This document shows positions 1 through 14,233 of a stretch of 64,000 nucleotides of DNA, piece after piece; within the stretch, counting starts at the first letter, position 1, and each line of letters begins with the position of its first letter. This DNA comes from Promicromonospora sp. AC04 (GTDB lineage Bacteria > Actinomycetota > Actinomycetes > Actinomycetales > Cellulomonadaceae): positions 432,850-496,849 of the forward strand of contig NZ_QBUG01000005.1 of the NCBI RefSeq assembly GCF_003058225.1, in the 5' to 3' direction. The notes beneath the pieces were generated by a model. That model ran no database searches. It was not told the DNA's origin and saw only the letters and a list, made by a program, of their open reading frames with translations. The translations under genes and the position numbers were made by a program.

Positions 1-307
1 ACTCCTCGGCGATCTCGAGCGCCGCGACGACCTGCTCGACACCCGGCCCGGACCCCGCGGCACCACGCGCCGCGAGCCGCTCGGTGAACCACGCCGCCCA
101 GCGCTCATGCCGGCGGGTCAGGTAGGCCGCCACGAGCGCGTCCTTGGACCCGAACCGGTCGTAGAGGGTCTTCTTGGTGACCCCGGCCTGGTCGGCGATC
201 AGGTCGACGCCGACGCCGCGGATGCCGCGCTCGTAGAACAGCTCGCTCGCCGTGGCGAGGACCTTCTCGCCGGCCGGGGTGTGTGGGTTGGGGCTGCGTC
301 GCGGCAT
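1..307 (-). CDS. TetR/AcrR-family transcriptional regulator, N-terminal part (cut by window edge)
   Basis: The first 102 codons read leftward from an ATG at 307 and run off the window. A GGAGAGA Shine-Dalgarno lies just upstream of the start. Residues about 14-60 form a TetR helix-turn-helix: the recognition-helix region GVTKKTLYDRFGSKDALV is nearly canonical. The C-terminal ligand-binding domain is outside the window, so the inducer cannot be guessed. It is divergent from an EamA-type exporter starting at 407, with a 99-base shared control region. By the usual logic of TetR pairs it may repress that exporter; this is inference. Confidence 0.9.
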   Translation of the reverse strand, partial: MPRRSPNPHTPAGEKVLATASELFYERGIRGVGVDLIADQAGVTKKTLYDRFGSKDALVAAYLTRRHERWAAWFTERLAARGAAGSGPGVEQVVAALEIAEE

Positions 308-406
308 CGGGATCTCTCCGTCCGGGTCTGTTCTCGGCGCTACGTCTCGGGCGCTCAGCCTCGGGTGCACTGCGAGTATACCGACCTGTATGGTTGCCTG
401 CCGGGC

Positions 407-1348
407 ATGAGCTTCCTCCGGCGCCTCGCCCCAGTCCTGCTCGTGGTCATGTGGAGCTCCGGCTTCGTGGGCGCCACTTTCGCCGCGCCGGTCGCCCCCG
501 CCTCCACCACGCTCCTGTGGCGCTACGTCGTCGCCGCGCCGCTGATGGTCGTGGCTGTGATCGCGCTCGGCCGCCGGTACGGGCCGCGCTACCTGCGGCG
601 CGAGGCGGTCCTGGGCGCCCTTGGCCAGGCCGGATACCTGTACGGCGTGTTCCGCGCCGTCGAGGAGGGGCTGCCCGCGGGGACCGCAGCCCTGCTCGCC
701 TCGCTGCAGCCGGCCCTGGTCGCCGTCGTCATGTCCGGGTTCGGCCGTGGGGGCGGACGCCGCCAGGCGGTCGGCCTCGCCGTCGGGTTCGCGGGTGTGG
801 CGCTCGCCGTCGGGCCCGACGCCCTCACCGGCGGCGCGGGCGCCGACGGCGCGCTCTGGGCGGTGCTGGGCATGCTGTCGCTCTCGGCCGCGGCCGTGCT
901 GGGCGACCTGTGGCCACCGCCCGCGGACGAGAAGCACGACGTGCTGGACTCCCTCGCCGTGCAGGGTGTGGTCGCGCTCGGGTTCTTCGCGATGCTGGCG
1001 TTCGCGAGCGGTCAGACGGCTCCGCCCGCGGACCCGACGTTCTGGCTGGCGGTCGCCTGGCTGGTGGGCCTGGCGTTCCTCGGCGGCTACGGCATGTACC
1101 TGTACGTGCAGCGCACCCGGGGGCCGGTGGCGGTGAGCACGTGGCTCTACCTCACCCCGGCGGTCTCCGCCGCGTGGGACTGGGCCATGTTCGGCCAGGA
1201 GCTGCCGCTGCTGACGGTGGCGGGGTTCGCGATCAGCCTCGCGGGCGTGCTGCTCACCCGCCCCACCGGCCACCCGCGTGCGCCGTCCCGCACCCTGGCG
1301 GGCGCGGAACCTGTCGACGTCGACCAGCGGGCCGGGGACAGGTCATGA
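407..1348 (+). CDS. EamA/RhaT-family (DMT superfamily) transporter
   Basis: A 313-residue, very hydrophobic protein with about ten predicted membrane helices, the size and texture of the drug/metabolite transporter superfamily. Motifs such as MWSSGFVGATFA near the N-terminus and TWLYLTPAVSA late in the second half match the two EamA repeats. The open frame extends 100 codons further upstream, but the ATG at 407 begins exactly at the first membrane helix, and the upstream part overlaps the divergent TetR gene. TATGGT at 389-394 may be its -10. The substrate is unknown. The C-terminal tail of about 30 residues is hydrophilic. Confidence 0.88.
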   Translation: MSFLRRLAPVLLVVMWSSGFVGATFAAPVAPASTTLLWRYVVAAPLMVVAVIALGRRYGPRYLRREAVLGALGQAGYLYGVFRAVEEGLPAGTAALLASLQPALVAVVMSGFGRGGGRRQAVGLAVGFAGVALAVGPDALTGGAGADGALWAVLGMLSLSAAAVLGDLWPPPADEKHDVLDSLAVQGVVALGFFAMLAFASGQTAPPADPTFWLAVAWLVGLAFLGGYGMYLYVQRTRGPVAVSTWLYLTPAVSAAWDWAMFGQELPLLTVAGFAISLAGVLLTRPTGHPRAPSRTLAGAEPVDVDQRAGDRS

Positions 1349-1377
1349 CAGATTGGAAGCCTCGACGAGGAGGCAGC

Positions 1378-1899
1378 ATGAGCACCGACCCGCAGGCTAC
1401 CGGCCGCAAGGAACAGCGCCAGGACGGCACCTACGTCGTCCTGACCCGCACGTTCCGCGCCCCGATCCAGGACGTCTGGGCCGCGATCACCGAACCCGAC
1501 CGCCTCGCTCGCTGGATCGGACGCTGGACGGGCGACCCGGCACAGGGGACGGTGCGCTTCCAGATGCTCTACGAGGGTGAGGGCGGGGAGCCGGGCGAGT
1601 ACGCGATCGACTCGTGCCGCGCCCCGGTCCGCCTCGAGCTCACGTCCCACGTGGCGTTCGACCCGAGCGCGCCGGAGACCTGGCACCTGCGGCTCGACCT
1701 GGCCGAGGCGGACGGCGGCACCACGCTCACCTTCGCCCAGTCGATGGACGACCCAGCCGTGGCCGAGAGCGTGGGACCCGGCTGGGAGTACTACCTCGAC
1801 CGGCTCGTCGCCGCCGAGACCGGCGCGGACCCGGCGGAGATCAGCTTCGACGACTACTACCCCGCGCTGGCCGGGCACTACCGCGCTCTGTACGCCTGA
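1378..1899 (+). CDS. SRPBCC-domain protein (AHSA1/CalC-like)
   Basis: 173 residues with the START-like fold signature. An N-terminal strand leads into TRTFRAPIQDVWAAITEPDRL, then alternating strands, then a long C-terminal helix (PGWEYYLDRLVA). The family binds small hydrophobic ligands or assists chaperones; no ligand can be named. The ATG at 1378 has a strong GAGGAGG Shine-Dalgarno at 1366-1372. It lies 29 bases after the transporter stop and is probably co-transcribed with it. Confidence 0.85.
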   Translation: MSTDPQATGRKEQRQDGTYVVLTRTFRAPIQDVWAAITEPDRLARWIGRWTGDPAQGTVRFQMLYEGEGGEPGEYAIDSCRAPVRLELTSHVAFDPSAPETWHLRLDLAEADGGTTLTFAQSMDDPAVAESVGPGWEYYLDRLVAAETGADPAEISFDDYYPALAGHYRALYA

Positions 1900-1939
1900 C
1901 CGGCGACGCCCGAACGCCCCGACACGTCGGTCGGCTCGG

Positions 1940-1945
1940 TACGCT
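1940..1945 (+). promoter_or_regulatory. -10 element of leaderless GNAT gene
   Basis: TACGCT fits TANNNT and sits 7 bases before the GTG at 1953, inside a short inverted repeat (1932-1953) with 8-base arms. No Shine-Dalgarno is present. Confidence 0.5.
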
Positions 1946-1952
1946 CCGAGCC

Positions 1953-2624
1953 GTGAGGATCACCGACTTCCGGCCGCGGCAGAGCAAGGAGGCCGCCGAG
2001 GTAGCGGCGGACGCGTTCGCCGACGACCCGCTGTGGACGTACACCGTGCCGGACGCCGGACAGCGTCGCCTGCCGCACCTGATCCTGCTCCGGACGGGGC
2101 TGCGTATCCTGCGGCCGCCGCAGGCCGCTCGGGTGGCGATGCACGACGAGCGGATCATCGGGCTCGCGACCTGGACCACCGCGGGCTCCGAGGATCCTTA
2201 CGACCCGTTCGATCCCACCCACGAGGTCGATCCGCGCTTGACTCGCGCCACCCGGTCGCTCGTGCGCCGTGCCGGGAGCGACTGGCCCCGGCTGTCCGCG
2301 CTGTACGCCACGCTCGCCCAGTCGTATCCGAACGACCCTGGCTGGTTCCTCGGGACACTCGTCGTGCATCCCGACCACAGGGGCACCGGCGTCGGCAGCG
2401 CGCTCCTGCGCGACGGCCTCGCCCGGGCAGACGCCGACTGCCAGCCGGTCTCGCTGCAGACGAGCACCGCCGGGAACGTCGAGTTCTACCGGCGGCACGG
2501 GTTCGAGGTCACCCGCACCTTCGCCGAGCTGTACCCCGGCTCCCCGTCCCTGTGGAACATGCGCCGACCGGCACCTGACGTCACGCCTGCCCCCACCGCG
2601 CCAGGTGGTGCCACACCTTCTTGA
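1953..2624 (+). CDS. GNAT-family N-acetyltransferase
   Basis: 223 residues. The acetyl-CoA pyrophosphate loop is visible as VHPDHRGTGVGSALL (motif A, Q/RxxGxG/A), followed by the motif-B segment NVEFYRRHGFEV. The acceptor substrate is unknown. The GTG at 1953 is chosen because a TANNNT hexamer lies 7 bases before it, giving a leaderless mRNA. The open frame extends upstream, but that part overlaps the SRPBCC gene. The 3' end overlaps the convergent DUF3626 gene by 44 bases. The last 20 residues are a proline/alanine tail created by this overlap. Confidence 0.9.
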   Translation: MRITDFRPRQSKEAAEVAADAFADDPLWTYTVPDAGQRRLPHLILLRTGLRILRPPQAARVAMHDERIIGLATWTTAGSEDPYDPFDPTHEVDPRLTRATRSLVRRAGSDWPRLSALYATLAQSYPNDPGWFLGTLVVHPDHRGTGVGSALLRDGLARADADCQPVSLQTSTAGNVEFYRRHGFEVTRTFAELYPGSPSLWNMRRPAPDVTPAPTAPGGATPS

Positions 2625-3366
2625 GGTCCTGCGGGTGGTGCTCCCCCGCACGCACGGCCTCGCCGACCACTCGGGCGTCCAGCCACCCGTCCGTCGTGTG
2701 CCTGACGGCGACGGCCCGCGCGACGTCTACGATCTCCGGCCCGCGGAATTCAGGCCGTGTGGCCAGCTCGTCCACGTGCAGCCGGAACCCGTGGTGCCAC
2801 TCGACGTCGATACCGATCCCCCGGGCGGCGTCCGCCACGGCGGTGCCGCGGTAGCAGGGGTCCAGAACGAGCGCCTCGACATCGCCGGGCAGGTCGAGCA
2901 CACCGTGCACCTGGGCCTCGACGTAGTCGTCCAGCAGGTCGTGGACGCCGGCCGCGGAGTCGGCGTCGGCCAGGGCGACCAGCGGTGCCGGGTCGCCCAT
3001 CGCGATGTGCTCGGGCTCGAAGACGGAGTCCGGGTAGCAAAAGGTGGTGCGCCCCAGGACGTGCGGGCGTAGCCGCAGGTGGGCGGACCCGAACCGGACG
3101 GCGCCGCCCGCTGCCCGGCGCCGGTGGTTCAGCGCCCCGTAGCGCGGGCGCTCGTGCGGCTCGGCGTCGTCGTACCGGCCGTCGAACATGCGCCGCTCCC
3201 AGCGCCACCGGTCGCCGCCGCGGTGCGCGGTGAGGCCGCCGTTGCTGGTGCCGGTCTCGAACTGGGACCGCCAGACCCGGTCGTGCGCGAGGCGCTCGAT
3301 CAGGGTCTCGCTGCCGTCGGCGACGAGCCGGTCCGGGTGGAAGTTGATGGTGACCAGCCAGTCCAT
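2581..3366 (-). CDS. DUF3626 family protein
   Basis: 261 residues. Family-typical segments are NFHPDR at residues 8-13, SQFETGTSNGGLTA at about 34-47 and PRYGALN at about 73-79. The biochemical role of DUF3626 is unknown. The start is supported by TAGCCT on the minus strand (3373-3378), 6 bases before the ATG, so the mRNA is predicted to be leaderless. It is convergent with the GNAT gene and shares 44 bases with it. Confidence 0.85.
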   Translation of the reverse strand: MDWLVTINFHPDRLVADGSETLIERLAHDRVWRSQFETGTSNGGLTAHRGGDRWRWERRMFDGRYDDAEPHERPRYGALNHRRRAAGGAVRFGSAHLRLRPHVLGRTTFCYPDSVFEPEHIAMGDPAPLVALADADSAAGVHDLLDDYVEAQVHGVLDLPGDVEALVLDPCYRGTAVADAARGIGIDVEWHHGFRLHVDELATRPEFRGPEIVDVARAVAVRHTTDGWLDARVVGEAVRAGEHHPQDLKKVWHHLARWGQA

Positions 3367-3475
3367 GCCCGGAGGCTACCTGGGCGAGGAGCCGGGCAAG
3401 ACGGAGACGATCCACCTGGAGCCCGAGGGCGACTAGCGCGGCGACCGCGCTCGCGCCCCCGGGCACCGGGACAGG

Positions 3476-4417
3476 TCAGCCCTGAACCTCGAGCATCCTG
3501 CGCCGAGCGCGGATCATCGCGGCCCCCGCGGCCGTGAGCGCGAGTCCGGCTCCCACCGCTACACCGACCTGGCCGCCGGTCTGCGCGAGCGCGCCCGGCA
3601 GGTCCCCGATCGGCGTGACGGGAACGAGCCCGCCGAGGTCGAAGCCGCCGCCCGGGTTGACCACCGGGATCGTGCCGTCGTCGGAACCGTCTCCCGAGCC
3701 ACCGTCGCCCGAGCCACCGTCACCGGAACCGCCGTCACCCGGGTCGCTGCCACCCGGGCCACCGGGGCCGCCGGGGCCGCCGGACGACGGGCTCTCGAGC
3801 AGGTCGTCCACGACGCCGTCCGGGCCGGCGACCGCGCCGATAGTGCCCGGGATATCGCCGTTTCCGACGTTCTCGCCGATGGAACCCACGTCGTCGATCA
3901 GCTCTGCGGGGAGGTTGTCGGTCAGTCCTCGCTCGGGCCCGTCCGCGCCCAGGACGTCGTCCACAGCGCCGTTCTCGCCGGCCACCGCGTTGACCACACC
4001 GGAGACACCGCCCACCACGTCCTCGACGGGGCCCGGGTCGGCGGCGACGGGCGCGGCCGGCTCGTCGGCCCCGCTGCCCGTGACGCCCTGCACGACGTCG
4101 TCGACCGCGCCGTCCTTGCCGGCCACGGAGTCGACGGCGCCCGTGACACCCTTCACCGTGTCATCGAGGGCGCCGTCCTTCTTGGTGACCTGCCCGACGG
4201 TGTCCGTCACCTGGTCCAGCGTGCTGTCGACAGCGCCGCCGTCCCCGAGGACCGCGTCGACGGTGCCCGAGAGGACGCCGCCCAGACCGCTGGTCGACTG
4301 CTCGGTGCTCGATGCGCTGCTCTCCTCGGCCGCCGACGCCGACATCGCGCCCGCGACGAGCAGCCCGCCCGCGACCAGCGCGGACGGAAGCGCGCGGCGC
4401 ACAAACTTCCTCTTCAT
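3476..4417 (-). CDS. Secreted repeat protein with LAQTG cell-wall sorting signal
   Basis: 313 residues. Order of parts: signal peptide (MKRKFVRRALPSALVAGGLL then ASA); a body of degenerate repeats around G-AVD-V motifs (for example DGAVDDVV, ENGAVDDVL, DGVVDDLL); a Gly/Pro/Asp/Ser-rich stalk; LAQTG at about 277-281; a membrane helix; and an Arg-rich tail (RARRRM). LAxTG is the form recognised by actinobacterial class E sortases, so wall anchoring is expected. The sortase is not in this window. The ATG at 4417 has GGGGGAGA upstream. The gene is divergent from the membrane kinase at 4510. The function of the repeats is not recognised. Confidence 0.8.
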   Translation of the reverse strand: MKRKFVRRALPSALVAGGLLVAGAMSASAAEESSASSTEQSTSGLGGVLSGTVDAVLGDGGAVDSTLDQVTDTVGQVTKKDGALDDTVKGVTGAVDSVAGKDGAVDDVVQGVTGSGADEPAAPVAADPGPVEDVVGGVSGVVNAVAGENGAVDDVLGADGPERGLTDNLPAELIDDVGSIGENVGNGDIPGTIGAVAGPDGVVDDLLESPSSGGPGGPGGPGGSDPGDGGSGDGGSGDGGSGDGSDDGTIPVVNPGGGFDLGGLVPVTPIGDLPGALAQTGGQVGVAVGAGLALTAAGAAMIRARRRMLEVQG

Positions 4418-4496
4418 GTCTCCCCCTGTACCTGTATCTAGCCAGCGAACGCGAATCACCATGACGGATATGTCGGGTGAATTCAAGGATATCCGG

Positions 4497-4502
4497 TATG
4501 TT
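4497..4502 (+). promoter_or_regulatory. -10 element of leaderless kinase gene
   Basis: TATGTT lies exactly 7 bases before the ATG at 4510. No Shine-Dalgarno is seen. This spacing recurs at many genes in the window. Confidence 0.5.
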
Positions 4503-4509
4503 TTCCACC

Positions 4510-6114
<1,605 letters not shown>

Positions 6115-6167
6115 CACACCGTCGAAGTGGGGCGGGCCCTGGGACCACGACCCGCCCGACCGCAATG

Positions 6168-6250
6168 GGTGACCCTACGGATTCGGGGTGGGTTGCGCTG
6201 CGTTGACATTGTCTACGCAGCGCAACCCACCCCGAATCCGTAGGGTCACC
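6168..6250. terminator. Near-perfect 83-base palindrome between convergent genes
   Basis: The 35-base arms 6168-6202 and 6216-6250 are perfect reverse complements. The 13-base centre 6203-6215 can itself pair GACA with TGTC. It sits between the kinase stop (6114) and the leuA stop (6285), so a bidirectional terminator is the simplest role. There is no T-run after either arm. See findings for the recurring core. Confidence 0.7.
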
Positions 6251-6284
6251 TCGGGCCCTGGCCCGACCCGGGCCGGTGCTCCGG

Positions 6285-10462
<4,178 letters not shown>

Positions 10463-10684
10463 CCGTTCACTCCTCGATAACGCCGCTGGTCGAGACTGGG
10501 GAAAGTGTGGCTGGCGGCGCTGGGGTCCACGACGTTTCTACCCGCTGGGACGCGGCCCTGTCAGGCCGAACCGCGGCGAGTCCGGTCACACCTGCATTTC
10601 TGCGCACGTCCATCACATTCGACGGGTGCGGAAGAACCGCTGTCGGCGGCAGCCGGCAGCACTTCGAGGTCACAGGAGAACACA

Positions 10685-11050
10685 GTGGACCCATCCGCCG
10701 CACCGGCACCCCGAACCTGCGACGTGTGGCTGGTTCCGGTCCGACGCCGGGAAGCCTGGACGCGCCTGCTGACCGTACCGGATCGGGAGCAGCTCGTGGG
10801 TCTGGACGAGACGGCGACCAGGGTCCACCTGACGTCGCGCGCCGCCCAGCGGCTGATCCTGTCCCGCTACCTCGGTGTCGCTCCCGAGGAGGTCACGGTG
10901 CAGCGGTCGTGCGACCGCTGCGGCGACCCGCGTCACCGACCGGGACCTGTCGCCCCTCACCCCGGTCGCTGCCGCCAAGGCGGCACGCTACTGAGGCTGG
11001 TTCACCAGGCCAGAACCGGCCGCCATCGGGGCGAAAGCGGCCGCCTATGA
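10685..11050 (+). pseudogene. Truncated 4'-phosphopantetheinyl transferase (Sfp-type) remnant
   Basis: A GTG at 10685 with AGGAGA at about 10675 opens a frame whose first 85 residues resemble the N-terminal half of Sfp-type transferases: VWLVPVRR, then LTSRAAQRLILSRYLGV, then a CDRCGDPRH segment. The second half, with the magnesium-binding GVDVE and the WxxKEA motif that the family needs for catalysis, is absent. After about 10945 the frame turns to unrelated arginine-rich sequence. An internal deletion or replacement is likely. The intact family transfers phosphopantetheine to carrier proteins. No carrier-protein gene is nearby. Confidence 0.6.
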
Positions 11051-11082
11051 CCTGCTGAATCTCAGTCAGCGGCGGGGCGCCG

Positions 11083-12723
11083 TCAGATGCCTAGCTGGTA
11101 GGCGCCCCAGTACGCCAAGGTGATCAGCAGGGCCGTCGCGCCGAGCACTGTTGCCCAGAAGCCCGTCGAGATCACGGCGGTGGCGGCGCGGTGGCGGTGG
11201 GTGTCCAGATCCCGCGGCTCGACGGGCTCGACGGGCAGCGCCGGCGGTTCGTCCGCCTGCCTCAGGACCACCCCCCCGGACCGCACGACCCGTCCCCGCA
11301 GGTCCCGGACCCGGTTCAGCAGCAGCGCCGCCGCGACGACGGCCACGATGCCGATGAGCCGCACGGCTATCCACCCGCCCTGCACCACCAGGGCGTTCTT
11401 CTCGTAGTCCAGGGCGAGCCGGGCGACGGCCGCGATGTACACGGCGAGCCCGGCGGTCGTCACCACCGCACCGACCGCCAGCCCGGTCAGGGGCGCGCGC
11501 AGGCCCGGGGCGAGGTGCACGCCCGGGCGACCCGTACGACGTCGGACAAGGTGGCCCGTCAGGACCGCGCCGCCCACGAGCAGCGGGCCCACCAGCAGCA
11601 GCCCGGCGGCGGTGACGACCACCCCGACCAGCCAGTCGCCGTCCCCGTACCAGAGCGGCTGCGGCACGGGCGCCGCGAGGTAGAGCTGTTCGGGCTGGGC
11701 CCCGGCAACCTGCGGCGCGGCGGACGCCGTCGCGGGCAGCCCGAGCACCCAGTCGGCGACGTCGGACGCGAAGTCCGGGTGCAGGACCAGGCCCCCGGGC
11801 GTCTCGACGTTGATGCCGTGGTTCGCGCGCTCGTAGAACCGCACGGTCACGTCGTCGGCGTCGGCCATGAGCTCTCGCGTGCCCTGTTCGAGCGGCATCG
11901 AGGCATCGTTGGTGCCGAAGACGGCGAGGATCGGGTCGTCCTGCTCCTTGAGCCACGGCCGGACGTCGAAGTCCGCGTACTCGAACCCGCCGCCCGGCAC
12001 CTTCATCCCCACAGCGCGCGGGATCGCGCGGAACACCCCGGCCGGAACGTCCGTGTTCCGCAGGTAGTTGTCGACGGCGTACGCGGCCTGCTGGCGGGGC
12101 GGAACCACCGGGGCGGAGACCAGGATCTGGAACGCGAGCCGCGGGTCGTCCACCATCATCATTGGCGACACCCACGCGCCCTCCGACTCCGAGTACAGCC
12201 CGATGGCGTCCGGGTCGACGCCCGGGACGTCGCGGAGGTAGCTCACCGAGTGGGCGTAGTCGCGCGCCATGGCCTCGTAGTCGCGGTGCCGGGTGGAGTA
12301 GTTGTCCAGCCGCTTGTCGGGCACGAGCGTGGTGATCCCGGCGCTCGCCAGCGCGGTGGCGGCCAGCGTGAAGGCGTCGGTGGCCTTGCCCGTGCCCGCG
12401 CCGTGGATGAAGACGATCCCCGGGCGGTCCTCGGCGCCGTCGGCCCTGCCCTCGTCCGGTCCGTCGCCGGCCTCGATCGGCTGCCGGAGCAGCCCGCCCA
12501 CCTCCAGGCCGTCGGCGAGCGGAATCGTCACGGCGGTCTCGCGCACCTCGAAGTCGCCGGGATCGCCGGCGCCGGCCACGGCGCCCCCGATCGCCGTCGA
12601 CGCCGTGGCGGGGTGCAGGTGCGTGGTCACTGGCTGCGGCTCCCAGTCCGGGCCCGCGACCGCGCCCGTTACGGCCAGCGCGACCAGGATCGCGGCGGAG
12701 GTGGCGACCGTCCTGAAGAACAC
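11083..12723 (-). CDS. Secreted/membrane alpha/beta hydrolase (prolyl-oligopeptidase-like)
   Basis: 546 residues. An N-terminal signal/anchor helix is followed by an extracellular alpha/beta hydrolase domain (about 55-335) with IVFIHGAGTGKAT (oxyanion loop), nucleophile serine in GLYSESEGAW, acid in FGTNDASMP and histidine in ERANHGIN. The C-terminal part (about 365-546) has four membrane helices, an unusual addition that ties the enzyme to the membrane. The substrate is unknown. The GTG at 12723 follows TAGCAT (12730-12735, minus strand) by 6 bases, so it is predicted to be leaderless. The last residues end just after the decayed transferase remnant. Confidence 0.85.
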   Translation of the reverse strand: MFFRTVATSAAILVALAVTGAVAGPDWEPQPVTTHLHPATASTAIGGAVAGAGDPGDFEVRETAVTIPLADGLEVGGLLRQPIEAGDGPDEGRADGAEDRPGIVFIHGAGTGKATDAFTLAATALASAGITTLVPDKRLDNYSTRHRDYEAMARDYAHSVSYLRDVPGVDPDAIGLYSESEGAWVSPMMMVDDPRLAFQILVSAPVVPPRQQAAYAVDNYLRNTDVPAGVFRAIPRAVGMKVPGGGFEYADFDVRPWLKEQDDPILAVFGTNDASMPLEQGTRELMADADDVTVRFYERANHGINVETPGGLVLHPDFASDVADWVLGLPATASAAPQVAGAQPEQLYLAAPVPQPLWYGDGDWLVGVVVTAAGLLLVGPLLVGGAVLTGHLVRRRTGRPGVHLAPGLRAPLTGLAVGAVVTTAGLAVYIAAVARLALDYEKNALVVQGGWIAVRLIGIVAVVAAALLLNRVRDLRGRVVRSGGVVLRQADEPPALPVEPVEPRDLDTHRHRAATAVISTGFWATVLGATALLITLAYWGAYQLGI

Positions 12724-12729
12724 CTTCGG

Positions 12730-12735
12730 ATGCTA
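12730..12735 (-). promoter_or_regulatory. -10 element of leaderless hydrolase gene
   Basis: TAGCAT on the minus strand, 6 bases before the GTG at 12723. Confidence 0.45.
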
Positions 12736-12887
12736 CGCCCGGCGCGGGCCACCTTCACTCGGGCGGGCGGGACGCCGGCATCTCGTCGGTGTCCCAGGTC
12801 AGCGCGCCCGACCGCAGGTCGGCCACCACCTGGCGCACCCTCTTCAGCTCCGCGCGTGATGGCCACGACTCCGGGAACGGGGACGTG

Positions 12888-14153
12888 TCACATCTCGGTG
12901 CCCGCGGACCGCGCCCGCCGGTACCGGACCGGCAGCGCCTGCGGGTGCCGCACCCAGGGCGACGGGATCCACGCCACGTCGTGGTCCTCGACCGCGAGCT
13001 CCAGGTCCAGCTCGGTCAGGAGCCGGCCGATCGCGACGCGCGCGATGATCCGCGCCTGCCGCGACGCGGGGCAGCGGTGCGGTCCCACGCCCCAGGCGAG
13101 GTGCGCCCGGTTGCCGACCTCGTCCCACACGTCACCGGTGTGCACCCGAGGGTCCTGGTTCGCCGCGGCCACGGCCATGACCAGGGCGTCGCCCTTGCGG
13201 ACGAGCTTCCCGTCCAGCTGCAGGTCCCCCATGGCGTACCGGGGCAGCGGCGTGTTCGCGGCGGGTGCCTCCCGCCAGAGGACCTCGTCGAGCGCGTCGT
13301 CCAGCGCGACCCGGCCGCCGGTCCAGCGCGCGGCGAACCGCTTGTCCGTGAGCAGGAGCCGCAGGGTCAGCGCGATCCACGCGGTCAGGAACTCGCTGGC
13401 GGCGATGAGCGGCACCGCCATCGAGTCGGCGACCTCGCCGTCGTCGTGGAAGCTCGGGTGCCGCACGAAGGTTGCGGTCAGGTCGTTGCCACCCTTGGCG
13501 CGGCGGGCCTCGACGTGCGCCATCAGGCTGTGGCCCATGCGGGTGCGCGCCTCGACGGCCTCGACCGTGTGGTGCATGATGCGCGCCGAGTCGGCCATCA
13601 TCTGCTCCGCGACCTCGTCGTCGAATCCGAAGAGCGAGGTCACGGCGAGGAAGCCCACCTTCTTGGCCCACTCGGGCACGAGATCCACCTCGCCGCTGGT
13701 TCCGAGGCTGTTGATCAGCCGCATGCTGACCTCCTCGACCTGGGCCACCACGGTTCGCTCGGAGAGCGCCGCCAGCCCGTCGTCCAGGGGTTCCCGGAGC
13801 CGACGGCGCTTCTCGCCGTCGTGGTGGTACGAGGAGCTGCGCGGCTCCCGCGGCGAGATCCCGAGCAGGGCCGAGCGCTCCGAGAGCAGACCGTCGTAGT
13901 GCCAGCGCCAGTTGCGCGGGTCCCGGGAGAACTGCGCCTCGTTCCGCATGACCTCGGAGATCTCCGCGTGCCCCATCACCAGCCAGGCGGGCACGCCCGG
14001 CTCCATGTCCACGGGCGCCACGACGCCCCATCTCCCCCGTAACACGTTGTAGATCTCCTGCGAGTCCGCGCCACCTGTGGTCGCCGACAGGGGGGTGAGC
14101 CCTGTCAGGCCGGTGAGCTCTACCGGGGAGGTTCGAGCGGCCACTGTCTCCAT
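12888..14153 (-). CDS. Cytochrome P450 lacking the ExxR arginine (CYP157-like)
   Basis: 421 residues. The heme loop is clear: HLAWGVGPHRCPASRQAR, with Cys as heme ligand. Two otherwise conserved features are missing. The K-helix reads DEVLWREAP where ExxR is expected (E-x-x-W), and the I-helix reads AASEFLTAW, without the oxygen-activating Thr after Glu. Loss of ExxR is known in the CYP157 family of Streptomyces conservons. No conservon partners (sensor kinase, roadblock protein, DUF742, GTPase) and no ferredoxin are adjacent, so this copy is an orphan. The substrate is unknown. Confidence 0.88.
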   Translation of the reverse strand: METVAARTSPVELTGLTGLTPLSATTGGADSQEIYNVLRGRWGVVAPVDMEPGVPAWLVMGHAEISEVMRNEAQFSRDPRNWRWHYDGLLSERSALLGISPREPRSSSYHHDGEKRRRLREPLDDGLAALSERTVVAQVEEVSMRLINSLGTSGEVDLVPEWAKKVGFLAVTSLFGFDDEVAEQMMADSARIMHHTVEAVEARTRMGHSLMAHVEARRAKGGNDLTATFVRHPSFHDDGEVADSMAVPLIAASEFLTAWIALTLRLLLTDKRFAARWTGGRVALDDALDEVLWREAPAANTPLPRYAMGDLQLDGKLVRKGDALVMAVAAANQDPRVHTGDVWDEVGNRAHLAWGVGPHRCPASRQARIIARVAIGRLLTELDLELAVEDHDVAWIPSPWVRHPQALPVRYRRARSAGTEM

Positions 14154-14233
14154 CGCCCAATCACAACACAGTGTCCGGATTGCCCGTAATCCTGAGTGCG
14201 ATATCTCGAACTGCGTTTCAGCAGGTAGGGGGC

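Noticed and set aside
283..1899. 538-codon plus-strand frame spanning the transporter and SRPBCC genes
   Set aside because: It is an Arg/Gly/Pro-rich shadow for most of its length; only its last 173 codons are the real SRPBCC gene, which has its own Shine-Dalgarno.
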